Source: Hylemonella sp. (GTDB taxonomy: Bacteria; Pseudomonadota; Gammaproteobacteria; Burkholderiales; Burkholderiaceae_C). Taken from it: DNA of 64,000 bases. How positions within the stretch are numbered: the stretch's first letter is position 1; each line of letters starts with the position of its first letter. Both the position numbers and the translations under genes were made by a program. Below are positions 29,607-40,912 of the stretch, one piece after another. The stretch spans positions 1 through 64,000 of the forward strand of contig NZ_JAPZSV010000005.1 of NCBI RefSeq assembly GCF_027532185.1. Reading direction: 5' to 3'. Below the pieces are notes generated by a model. It made no database searches and had not been told where the DNA came from. It saw nothing but the letters and a program-made list of their open reading frames with translations.

Positions 29607-31232
29607 ATGAGCGACACCACGTTCGATTACGTCATCATCGGTGCCGGCACGGCGGGTTGCCTGCTGGCGAATCGGCTCAGTGCCGATCCGTCCAAACGCG
29701 TGCTGCTGGTCGAGGCGGGGCGCAAGGACGACTACCACTGGATCCACATTCCGGTCGGCTACCTGTACTGCATCGGCAACCCGCGCACCGACTGGCTCTA
29801 CAAGACCGAGCCGGACGCGGGCCTCAACGGCCGGCAGCTGCGCTACCCGCGTGGCAAGACCCTGGGCGGCTGCTCCAGCATCAACGGCATGATCTACATG
29901 CGCGGGCAGTCGCGTGACTACGCGCAGTGGGCGCAGATCACGGGCGACGAGAGCTGGCGCTGGGAGCAGGTGCTGCCCCTCTTCAAGCAGCACGAGGATT
30001 ACCACAAGGGTGCAGACGAGATGCACGGTGCCGGCGGCGAATGGCGCATCGAGAAGCAGCGCCTGCGCTGGGATGTGCTCGACGCGTTCGCTCAGGCGGC
30101 CGTGCAGGCTGGCATCCCCGCCAGCGCGGACTTCAACCGCGGCAACAACGAGGGCGTGGGCTACTTCGAGGTCAACCAGAAGAGCGGCTGGCGCTGGAAC
30201 ACGGCCAAGGCCTTCCTGCGTCCGACCTGCTACGGACGCCCCAATTTCGAGCTCTGGACCTCGGCGCAGGTGGCACGCCTCATCGTCGAAGCCGACACCG
30301 ACGGCGGCAAACGCTGCACCGGCGTGCAGATCTGGAACGGGCGCGAGATGGTCACGGTCACCGCGACGCGCGAAGTGATCCTGAGCGCGGGTAGTATCGG
30401 ATCGACGCAGATCCTGCAGCTCTCAGGAATCGGCCCCGGTGCCCTGCTGCACCAGCATGGCATCACCCCCGTGCACGAGCTGCCGGGCGTGGGCGCCAAT
30501 CTGCAGGACCATCTGCAGATCCGCTCGGTCTACAAGGTGCAGGGCGTGAAGACGCTCAACACCATGGCCAACTCGCTCTGGGGCAAGGCCATGATCGGGC
30601 TGGAGTACGCGCTCAAGCGCAGCGGGCCCATGAGCATGGCGCCCTCGCAACTGGGCGCCTTCACCAAGAGCGATCCGTCGCTGGCCTGGCCCAACCTTGA
30701 ATACCACGTGCAGCCACTCTCGCTCGATGCCTTCGGCGAGCCCCTGCACAACTTCAACGCCTTCACGGCCAGTGTCTGCAACCTCAACCCCACGAGTCGC
30801 GGCACGGTGCAGATCAGGAGCCCGCGCTTCGAGGATGCGCCGGCCATCGCCCCCAACTACCTGAGCACGCCCGAGGACCGCAAGGTGGCCGCCGACTCAC
30901 TGCGCGTGACGCGGCGCATCGTCTCGCAAGCGGCCATGACGAAATACCAGCCCGAGGAATGGAAGCCCGGCGTGCAGTACCAGAGCGACGAAGACCTGGC
31001 TCGTCTGGCCGGCGACATTGCCACCACCATCTTCCATCCCGTGGGCACCACGCGCATGGGCCGCGCCGACGACCCGATGGCCGTGGTGGACCCGCAGCTG
31101 CGCGTGCGCGGCATCCGCGGGCTGCGCGTGGCCGATGCGGGCGTGATGCCCACCATCACCAGCGGCAACACCAACTCGCCCACGCTGATGATCGCCGAGC
31201 GCGCGGCCCAGCTGATCAGAAACGCCGTCTAG
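29607..31232 (+). CDS. GMC family FAD-dependent oxidoreductase (choline dehydrogenase-like)
   Basis: A 541-residue GMC oxidoreductase that oxidises an alcohol to an aldehyde using FAD. The N-terminal Rossmann motif is IIGAGTAGCLLANRLS, followed by RGKTLGGCSSINGMIYMRGQ (GMC signature 1 region) and GSIGSTQILQLSGIGP (signature 2). The C-terminal catalytic region HPVGTTRMG and GNTNSPTLMIAERAAQL supplies the His/Asn pair. The ATG at 29,607 has CGGAG upstream. It follows mmsA on the same strand after a REP-like element, so an alcohol-aldehyde-acyl-CoA route under the LysR regulator is plausible. Confidence 0.92.
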   Translation: MSDTTFDYVIIGAGTAGCLLANRLSADPSKRVLLVEAGRKDDYHWIHIPVGYLYCIGNPRTDWLYKTEPDAGLNGRQLRYPRGKTLGGCSSINGMIYMRGQSRDYAQWAQITGDESWRWEQVLPLFKQHEDYHKGADEMHGAGGEWRIEKQRLRWDVLDAFAQAAVQAGIPASADFNRGNNEGVGYFEVNQKSGWRWNTAKAFLRPTCYGRPNFELWTSAQVARLIVEADTDGGKRCTGVQIWNGREMVTVTATREVILSAGSIGSTQILQLSGIGPGALLHQHGITPVHELPGVGANLQDHLQIRSVYKVQGVKTLNTMANSLWGKAMIGLEYALKRSGPMSMAPSQLGAFTKSDPSLAWPNLEYHVQPLSLDAFGEPLHNFNAFTASVCNLNPTSRGTVQIRSPRFEDAPAIAPNYLSTPEDRKVAADSLRVTRRIVSQAAMTKYQPEEWKPGVQYQSDEDLARLAGDIATTIFHPVGTTRMGRADDPMAVVDPQLRVRGIRGLRVADAGVMPTITSGNTNSPTLMIAERAAQLIRNAV

Positions 31233-31561
31233 CGGATGCCGCGCACATAGCGCGGCGCCCCGCCGTCGTCCTCCGGCGGCTTGGTGGACGGGAAGCCGGC
31301 GGCCGTGTCCGCGTAGCCGCTGCGCGGGGCTTCGGGCTCGGCCGCCGGCGACTTCAGGCCCAGCGCGCTTTCGAGCTTGCCGGCCCACTCCGCCAGATCA
31401 GGATGACCGTCCTCCTTCGCGCGGGCGCGCGCGTAGCGGATGATCTCGCGCGCGTACTCCGCATTGGCTGCCATCCACTCGGTGTCGGTCACACGGCCGG
31501 TCTTGCGACGCAGCAGCACGTGCAGATGGGCAGCAATCGCCACTTTTTCGCTTTCCAGCAT
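31229..31561 (-). CDS. Conserved hypothetical protein (110 aa)
   Basis: Not recognised as a known family. The product is small and largely helical: an N-terminal KVAIAAHLHVLLRRKTGRVTD part, an EYAREIIRYARARAKEDG helix, and a low-complexity Pro/Glu-rich tail ending APRYVRGIR. No signal or membrane segment is seen. AGGAGG stands 9 nt before the ATG at 31,561, and the codon use is like that of its neighbours, so it is likely real. Its stop overlaps that of the convergent GMC gene by 4 bp. It lies upstream of nothing obviously related; amtB is read in the same direction from further right. Confidence 0.7.
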   Translation of the reverse strand: MLESEKVAIAAHLHVLLRRKTGRVTDTEWMAANAEYAREIIRYARARAKEDGHPDLAEWAGKLESALGLKSPAAEPEAPRSGYADTAAGFPSTKPPEDDGGAPRYVRGIR

Positions 31562-31596
31562 GGATGGGGCCTCCTGTAGTGTGGGTCTGTGAAAAC

Positions 31597-33033
<1,437 letters not shown>

Positions 33034-33066
33034 TTTTCTTCCTGACCGTGGTTTCCACGGGCATCA

Positions 33067-33082
33067 AGCAAAGGACATGCCA
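33067..33082 (-). promoter_or_regulatory. sigma54 (RpoN) promoter of amtB
   Basis: On the minus strand TGGCAT-GTCCT-TTGCT matches the sigma54 consensus TGGCAC-N5-TTGCA/T, with GG and GC exactly 10 bp apart. It lies 34 bp before the amtB start with an AGGAAG ribosome site between. An upstream NtrC site was not clearly seen. Confidence 0.78.
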
Positions 33083-33232
33083 AGCCGGATTCACCGCCCG
33101 TAAACCGGGGAAACCCCTAGCCCGAACCCCCCGGCCCTGCCTTAAATTACCTCCACTCGCTGCCGGCCCGAGGGCTGAGCATGAGAGGAACCGAGGAAGA
33201 CATCTGGCCAGTCCAAGCAAAAAATATTGATA

Positions 33233-33290
33233 CCATCCAGAGCAGATGGCGTTCCCCAAGGCACCGCTGAACGCGGTGCCTTTTTATTTT
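33233..33290 (+). terminator. Intrinsic terminator/possible attenuator before the TSUP gene
   Basis: A stem of 8-10 bp (33,260-33,267 with 33,273-33,280) plus UUUUUAUUUU forms a strong plus-strand terminator ending 14 bp before the TSUP start. GCGTTC (33,249-33,254) can pair instead with GAACGC (33,269-33,274), which would break the terminator; a small hairpin (33,233-33,237 with 33,245-33,249) competes in turn. No plus-strand gene lies within 2 kb upstream, so it ends either a leader RNA or a small RNA. Confidence 0.7.
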
Positions 33291-33303
33291 CTGCACGGCT
33301 TTC

Positions 33304-34068
33304 ATGGATTTCCTGCTCGTCACGCTGGCCTCGCTGCTGGCCGGTTTTGTCGATGCCATCGTGGGCGGCGGCGGCCTGGTGCTGCTACCCGCCCTGTTCG
33401 CCACCTACCCGGCCGCCCATGCGGCCACCCTGCTGGGGACCAACAAATCCGCCTCGGTCTGGGGCACGGCCTTTGCGTCGGTGCAGTACCTGAGGCGCGT
33501 CGAACTGTCCTGGCGCACCATGCTGCCGGCCATGGGCCTGTCGTTCGCCGGCTCACTGGCAGGCGCCTGGATCGTGACCCTGGTTTCGCCCGAGTTCCTG
33601 CGCAAGCTGCTGCCCGCCGTGTTGCTGCTGGTGCTGATCTACACGCTGATCAAGAAAGAACTGGGCCGCCACCACGCGCCGCGCTACACCGGCCGCCAGG
33701 AACTGCTGGCCGCGGGCTGCGTGGGTCTGCTGATCGGCTTCTACGACGGTTTCTTCGGCCCGGGCACAGGCAGCTTCTTCGTCTTCCTCTTCGTACGCTG
33801 GCTGGGCTATGACTTCCTGCACGCCTCGGCCGGGGCCAAGCTGCTCAACCTGAGCAGCAATCTGTCGGCCCTCCTGCTGTTCACGCTCAAGGGCCATGTC
33901 TGGTGGCACCTCGCCCTGCCGCTGGCGCTGGCCAATGTGGTCGGCAGCCTGCTGGGCACACGGCTGGCGCTCAAGCACGGTGCGGGCTTCGTGCGCGGCG
34001 TCTTCATCGTCGTGGTCCTGGCCCTGATCCTCAAGACCGGCTACGACGCCTTCCTGCGTAGCGCCTGA
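33304..34068 (+). CDS. TSUP family (TauE/SafE) membrane permease
   Basis: A 254-residue membrane protein with about eight helices in two halves. The duplicated motif region is visible as FVDAIVGGGGLVLLPAL near the N-terminus and GFYDGFFGPGTGSFFVFLFV in the second half, typical of the TauE/SafE family, which exports sulfite, sulfoacetate or other small anions. No sulfur-metabolism genes lie nearby. Its ribosome-binding site is weak, and a terminator hairpin stands only 14 bp upstream, suggesting expression by attenuation or by weak read-through. The 3' end borders a structured repeat. Confidence 0.88.
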   Translation: MDFLLVTLASLLAGFVDAIVGGGGLVLLPALFATYPAAHAATLLGTNKSASVWGTAFASVQYLRRVELSWRTMLPAMGLSFAGSLAGAWIVTLVSPEFLRKLLPAVLLLVLIYTLIKKELGRHHAPRYTGRQELLAAGCVGLLIGFYDGFFGPGTGSFFVFLFVRWLGYDFLHASAGAKLLNLSSNLSALLLFTLKGHVWWHLALPLALANVVGSLLGTRLALKHGAGFVRGVFIVVVLALILKTGYDAFLRSA

Positions 34069-34072
34069 GTTC

Positions 34073-34218
34073 GAGAACCCGTGAAGGAATCGTAGCGAGC
34101 GGCCCGAGCGCAAGGCGGACGGAGCGCAGCCACCGGAACGTACTAGACGTACGTGAGGATGGCGAGCACCGCCCAACGCGGCGATCGGGTCGCGCAGTAG
34201 ATTTATTCACGGGTTCTC
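34073..34218. repeat. Structured inverted-repeat element, copy 1 (between convergent genes)
   Basis: Perfect 13-bp end arms (34,073-34,085 and 34,206-34,218) enclose a core starting GCGAGCGGCCCGAG and ending GATCGGGTCGCGCAG. Inner hairpins ACGTAC-TAGAC-GTACGT and CCGC-CCAAC-GCGG are present. The same core with different but still complementary arms occurs at 54,894-55,016. It sits between the convergent TSUP and mrdA genes and overlaps the mrdA stop by 2 bp. Confidence 0.75.
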
Positions 34219-36196
34219 AGGGCAGCATGAAGGTGATGTTCTCCTTGCCCTTGGGCGGCCAGGCCACCTCGGCCGCCAGGCGCGGCTTGCCCAAGGGCGT
34301 GGCGGCCTTGCCCTGGCTCACGGCGGCGAGGTCCTGCTCGCTCGGGTATTCGCCGAGCAGCCAGTAATCGAACACGCGCCGGGCCATGGGCGCAGCGTGC
34401 TCGGCGCCGAAGCCCGAGTTCTCGACGATCACGGCCAGCGCGATCTGGGGTCGATCTACGGGCGCGAAGGCCATGTAGAGCGCGTGATCGCGCTCGTGCT
34501 CTTCCATCTTCTTGGCGTCGTACTTTTCCTTCTGGCCGATGGTCACGGCCTGGGCCGTGCCGGTCTTGCCTGCACTCAGGTACTTGGCCCCGAGGAAGGA
34601 GCGCGCCGAAGTGCCTTCCTGCGTGACCGCGGCCAGGGCCTTGCGCACCACGGCCAGGTGCTGGGGCTTGTAGCGCAGATCCTGCGGGGGCTGCTTGGCC
34701 ACGGGCACCACGGCCTGGCTGCCGGCGGCCTGGGTGCCCAGGGTCAGGTGCGGCACATGCTTGATGCCGCCGTTGGCCAGCGTGGCCGTGGCCGAGGCCA
34801 GCTGCAGCATGGTGAAAGTGTTGTAGCCCTGGCCGATGCCCAGCGAGATGGTCTCGCCCGCATACCACTTCTGCTGCTCGGGACGGCGGTAGAAGCGACG
34901 CTTCCAATCCTGGCTGGGCAGCACGCCGCGCACCTCGCCCTGGATGTCGATACCCGTGAGCTGGCCGAAACCCAGCGGCTTCATGAAGTCGTGGATGGCG
35001 TCCACACCCAGATCGTTGGCCAGGGCGTAGTAATAGACGTTGCTGGACTTGACGATGCTGCGGTGCATGTCCACCGGCCCCAGGCCGTGGTCGCCGTGGC
35101 TGCGGAAGACGTGGCCGCCGAAGAACCAGGAACCGTTGTCCTGGGTGATTTGGCTCGGGGTGCGCTTGCCGGTCTCCAGCGCCGCCAGGGCCATGAAGGG
35201 CTTGTAGGTCGAGCCCGGCGGGTAGGTGCCGCGCAAGGCGCGGTTGAGCAGCGGCTTGTCGATGGACTCGTTGAGGGCCTGCCAGGATTCCGAGTCGATG
35301 CCCTCGACGAACATGTTCGGATCGAAGGTGGGCTTGCTCACGAAGGCCAGGATCTCGCCGTTGTTCGGGTCCAGCGCCACCAGGGCGCCACGCCGCTGGC
35401 CGAACATCTCTTCGACGAGGTTCTGCAGTTTGATGTCGATCGACAGCACCACGTTGTTCCCGGGCTTGGCCGGCGTGCTGGCCAGCTTGCGCACAGCGCG
35501 CCCACCCGCCGAGGTTTCCACGCGCTCGAAGCCGGTGGTGCCGTGCAGGTGCTTCTCGAAGCTCTGCTCCACGCCGAGCTTGCCGATGTAGTCGGTACCG
35601 CGGTAGTTGGCCTGGTCCTCCTCGTCCCAGTCCTCCTGCTCCTTCTTCTCGGCCGGGTTGATGCGGCCGATGTAGCCCACTACATGGCTGCCGAGCTCGC
35701 CCCAGGGGTAGTTGCGGAACAGGCGCGCCTTGATGTCCACCCCGGTGAAGCGGTAGCGCTGCACGGTGAAGCGCGCGACCTCCTCGTCGGACAGACGCGT
35801 GCGGATGGGCAGGGACTCGGCGCCCTTGGTTTCCTCCAGCAGCTTGCGGAAGCGCCGGCGGTCGCGCGGCGTGATGTCCACCAGCTGGGAGAGCTCGTTG
35901 AGGGTGCGCTCCAGGTTGTCCACCTGCGAGGGCGTGATCTCCAGTGTGTAGGCCGAGTAGTTGGTAGCCAGCGGAATGCCGTTGCGGTCCAAGATGAGGC
36001 CGCGCGTGGGCACCAGGGGGACGATGGTGGTCCGGTTGATCTCGGCCTGCGCCTCCAGATCATCATGGCGCACGACCTGCAGATAGACCAGACGGAAGAA
36101 GAGGATCAGGAAACAGCCGAACACCAGCAAGGAAATGACCAGCACGCGCGCGCGGAAGCGGTGCAGGTCGGCTTCGACGTTGCGCAGTTCGGTCAT
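34217..36196 (-). CDS. mrdA: Penicillin-binding protein 2 (peptidoglycan D,D-transpeptidase of the elongasome)
   Basis: A 659-residue class B penicillin-binding protein. It has one N-terminal membrane helix (about 18-40), a pedestal domain and a transpeptidase domain with S329-T-Y-K332, S384-S-N386 and K544-T-G546. PBP2 cross-links side-wall peptidoglycan with RodA during rod-shaped growth. The ATG at 36,196 (MTELRNVEADLHRF) is preferred over an in-frame TTG two codons earlier. It follows mreBCD, as in most rod-shaped proteobacteria; rodA would be expected next but is not present. Confidence 0.96.
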   Translation of the reverse strand: MTELRNVEADLHRFRARVLVISLLVFGCFLILFFRLVYLQVVRHDDLEAQAEINRTTIVPLVPTRGLILDRNGIPLATNYSAYTLEITPSQVDNLERTLNELSQLVDITPRDRRRFRKLLEETKGAESLPIRTRLSDEEVARFTVQRYRFTGVDIKARLFRNYPWGELGSHVVGYIGRINPAEKKEQEDWDEEDQANYRGTDYIGKLGVEQSFEKHLHGTTGFERVETSAGGRAVRKLASTPAKPGNNVVLSIDIKLQNLVEEMFGQRRGALVALDPNNGEILAFVSKPTFDPNMFVEGIDSESWQALNESIDKPLLNRALRGTYPPGSTYKPFMALAALETGKRTPSQITQDNGSWFFGGHVFRSHGDHGLGPVDMHRSIVKSSNVYYYALANDLGVDAIHDFMKPLGFGQLTGIDIQGEVRGVLPSQDWKRRFYRRPEQQKWYAGETISLGIGQGYNTFTMLQLASATATLANGGIKHVPHLTLGTQAAGSQAVVPVAKQPPQDLRYKPQHLAVVRKALAAVTQEGTSARSFLGAKYLSAGKTGTAQAVTIGQKEKYDAKKMEEHERDHALYMAFAPVDRPQIALAVIVENSGFGAEHAAPMARRVFDYWLLGEYPSEQDLAAVSQGKAATPLGKPRLAAEVAWPPKGKENITFMLP

Positions 36197-36202
36197 GGGC
36201 AA

Positions 36203-36382
36203 GGCTGCGAGTCAATCGCCAACCGGTTCGCCGCCGGGCCGCCCCAAGGCGAACCAGCCCCCAAGGGGCTGAGCACCGCGGCTCCCGGCCTGCCTGCGCA
36301 GGTCGGGACGGTGCGAAGAGCCGTTGCCTCAGGCATCGGCACGTTCAGCGCAGCACACGCAGTGGCAAGCGTGGGGGCCATA
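36203..36382. other. mreD-mrdA spacer, palindrome-rich
   Basis: This 180-bp gap holds several short GC-rich inverted repeats (for example AGCCCC-CAAG-GGGCT) reminiscent of the REP-like elements but too diverged to assign. No gene, promoter or U-tract terminator is convincing here. Confidence 0.35.
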
Positions 36383-36913
36383 TTACAGAGGGCGGTTGGC
36401 GTCGGGGTCCGGCGCACGACGCTGCGGCAGCAGCAGCAGGTACGTGGCCAATGGCCAGAGCATGGCCTCGATCACGGGCGAGAGCAAGAGGGACCACCCG
36501 GGGAAATGCCCGCCCACCATCATGCGCACGGCCAGTGCCACCACATGGGCAGCCAGCAGCAGGGGCAGAACCTGCAGTGCCTGGCTGGCCACCGTGAACC
36601 AGAGCAGGCGGCGGTGGATGGCAATGGAGAAGAAGCTCAGCACGGCATAGGCCAGGGCATGCTGACCCAGCACGCTGCCCTGGTGCACGTCCATCAGCAG
36701 GCCAAAGAGAAACGCGCCGCTCATGCCCACACGCTGGGGCTGATGCACGCTCCAGAACACCAGGGTGAGCGCCAGCAGATCCGGGGCCCAGGCCGCGCGG
36801 CCCCAGAACGCCATGTTGAAGAGCAGGTTGAGCCCGAAGGCGCCCAGGAGGCTGCCCCAAATGAAGAGCGGGTTGGCCGGCAGCAGCAGCTGCTGGCCCG
36901 GGCGCATGATCAT
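36383..36913 (-). CDS. mreD: Rod shape-determining protein MreD
   Basis: A 176-residue inner-membrane protein with about five helices; MreD joins MreC, RodA and PBP2 in the elongation machinery. The LLALTLVFWSVHQPQRVG segment and GLLMDVHQGSVLGQHALAY, with the MD and GQHAL pattern, are typical of proteobacterial MreD. It overlaps mreC by 4 bp and is followed after 180 bp by mrdA. Confidence 0.93.
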   Translation of the reverse strand: MIMRPGQQLLLPANPLFIWGSLLGAFGLNLLFNMAFWGRAAWAPDLLALTLVFWSVHQPQRVGMSGAFLFGLLMDVHQGSVLGQHALAYAVLSFFSIAIHRRLLWFTVASQALQVLPLLLAAHVVALAVRMMVGGHFPGWSLLLSPVIEAMLWPLATYLLLLPQRRAPDPDANRPL

Positions 36914-37845
36914 CGGGTGCCTCCCTTGCTGTTACCGCCTCTGGCGCCACCGCGGGCCGCTGGCGGGTCCTGCGGACGCGCGGGCTGCTGGCCGGCCAAC
37001 GTAGGCAGCACCAGAACCTGGGTGGCGCCGTCCACGCGCGCCTGCGGCAGGCAATAGATCAGCGCAAAAGGTGATTCGACGCTGCGCTCGACCTTGTCGA
37101 CGCGCGCCACGGGCAGACCGGGTGGGAAGACGCCGTCGATGCCGCTGGTGGTCAGCAGGTCGCCGGGCTGCACATCCGCATTGGTGCCCATGTAGCGCAG
37201 CTCCAGCACGCCGCCGTGCAGGCTGGGCTCGCCAAAAGCCACGGCACGCACGCCGGTGCGGGTGTTGAGCACGGGGATGGCCTGCTCGGCGTCGATCACC
37301 AGCGTGACCTCGGCCATCGAGGGATAGACACGCGTGACCTGGCCCAGCACGCCTGAGGCGTCGAGGACCGGCGCGCCGGTGCCGATGCCATGGATCAGGC
37401 CCTTGTCGATGATGACCTTGTGCTCGTAGGGATCGGCCGCGTCGTAGAGCACCTGGGCTGCCAGCCCCGGGGTGGGCATGCGCTGGCGCAGGTCCAGCAG
37501 CTGGCGCAGGCGCTCGTTTTCCAGCGCAAGCTGCTCATACTGCTGGGCGCGCGGCGACTGCAGGCGCAGCTGCTCGCGTAGCAGCTGGGCGTCGTCCTGC
37601 GCAGTACGCAGGGACTGCAGGTTGCCGAAAACGTCGCGCGACCATTGCACAGGCTGCACCAGCGCCCATTGCACCGGATAGAGCACCGAGGCGATGGTCA
37701 GGCGGATGGGGCCCGTCAGCTTGAAGCGCGTGTCGGCCACCATGAGGAACAGCGCCAGCGCGCTGAACAGCATGAGCCGCGACAGGGCCGAAGCACCCTG
37801 ACGGAAGAAGGGGGGAGGCGTTCTGTCCAGCGAACCGAGTGGCAT
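36910..37845 (-). CDS. mreC: Rod shape-determining protein MreC
   Basis: A 311-residue bitopic protein: one N-terminal membrane helix (about 22-40), a coiled-coil (about 70-115, LREQLRLQSPRAQQYEQLAL), then beta-barrel domains with DKGLIHGIGTGAPVLD and GVLGQVTRVYPSMAEVTLV. MreC forms periplasmic filaments that activate PBP2. The Pro/Arg-rich tail is probably disordered. It starts 15 bp after the mreB stop and overlaps mreD by 4 bp. Confidence 0.95.
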   Translation of the reverse strand: MPLGSLDRTPPPFFRQGASALSRLMLFSALALFLMVADTRFKLTGPIRLTIASVLYPVQWALVQPVQWSRDVFGNLQSLRTAQDDAQLLREQLRLQSPRAQQYEQLALENERLRQLLDLRQRMPTPGLAAQVLYDAADPYEHKVIIDKGLIHGIGTGAPVLDASGVLGQVTRVYPSMAEVTLVIDAEQAIPVLNTRTGVRAVAFGEPSLHGGVLELRYMGTNADVQPGDLLTTSGIDGVFPPGLPVARVDKVERSVESPFALIYCLPQARVDGATQVLVLPTLAGQQPARPQDPPAARGGARGGNSKGGTR

Positions 37846-37860
37846 CGCTGACCTTGCTAA

Positions 37861-38907
<1,047 letters not shown>

Positions 38908-39018
38908 CTATCCTTTTTCGTGGGCACGGACCACCCTCGGTCGTCCGTCGCCCGGTGCGCAAAAACGCGGTGGCGACCCGTTACGAAAAGACGCCGGAAC
39001 AACCATCAGGCCGATCGG

Positions 39019-39040
39019 CGCCTTTAAAGGCGGGATAATA
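39019..39040. promoter_or_regulatory. Divergent mreB/gatC promoter region with shared -10
   Basis: GATAAT/TAATAC (plus) and TATTAT (minus) overlap at 39,034-39,040, so both divergent genes could use the same AT-rich spot. A perfect 14-nt palindrome CGCCTTT-AAAGGCG (39,019-39,032) abuts it. No matching -35 elements are good, so the assignment is tentative. Confidence 0.35.
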
Positions 39041-39118
39041 CCCCATCCCCTGTGTACAACCCGCTGTTTCGGGGCCCTGGTCGCCCCGGGATTACACCCG
39101 GTTTCAAACCCGTCCGCC

Positions 39119-39420
39119 ATGTCCCTGACCTCCTCAGACATCGCCCGCATCGCCAACCTGGCCCGGCTGGAACTCAGCCCGACCGAAAGTGACCGCATGC
39201 GCGAACGCATCAACGGCTTTTTCGACATCGTCGAGCAGATGCGCGCCGTCGACACGAACGGCATCGAGCCCCTGGCCCACCCGACCATGGGCGCCGTGGC
39301 CGGCCAGGCCGCGCTGCGCCTGCGCGCCGACGTGGCCAGCGAACCCAACCAGCGCGAGGCCAACCAGCAAAGCGCCCCGGCCGTCGAACGCGGCCTGTTC
39401 CTGGTTCCCAAAGTCATTGA

Positions 39421-39424
<4 letters not shown>
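39119..39424 (+). CDS. gatC: Asp-tRNA(Asn)/Glu-tRNA(Gln) amidotransferase subunit C
   Basis: A 101-residue small subunit that holds GatA and GatB together. [20 protein letters not shown] and the later GIEPLAHP are typical of GatC. With GatA and GatB it converts mischarged Asp-tRNA(Asn) and Glu-tRNA(Gln) to the correct amides, meaning that the organism uses the indirect route for at least one of these. There is no clear Shine-Dalgarno sequence before the ATG. The stop overlaps the gatA start. Confidence 0.95.
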
Positions 39425-40911
<1,487 letters not shown>

Positions 40912-40912
40912 G

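Noticed and set aside
33100-33260. A known riboswitch class in the TSUP leader
   Set aside because: I looked for TPP, FMN, cobalamin, glycine, guanidine and ZTP consensus parts by eye and saw none; only the terminator/antiterminator pairing is supported.
34397-37057. An 886-codon frame opposite mrdA, mreD and mreC
   Set aside because: It lies antisense to three well-identified genes, and its composition reflects reversed codons only.
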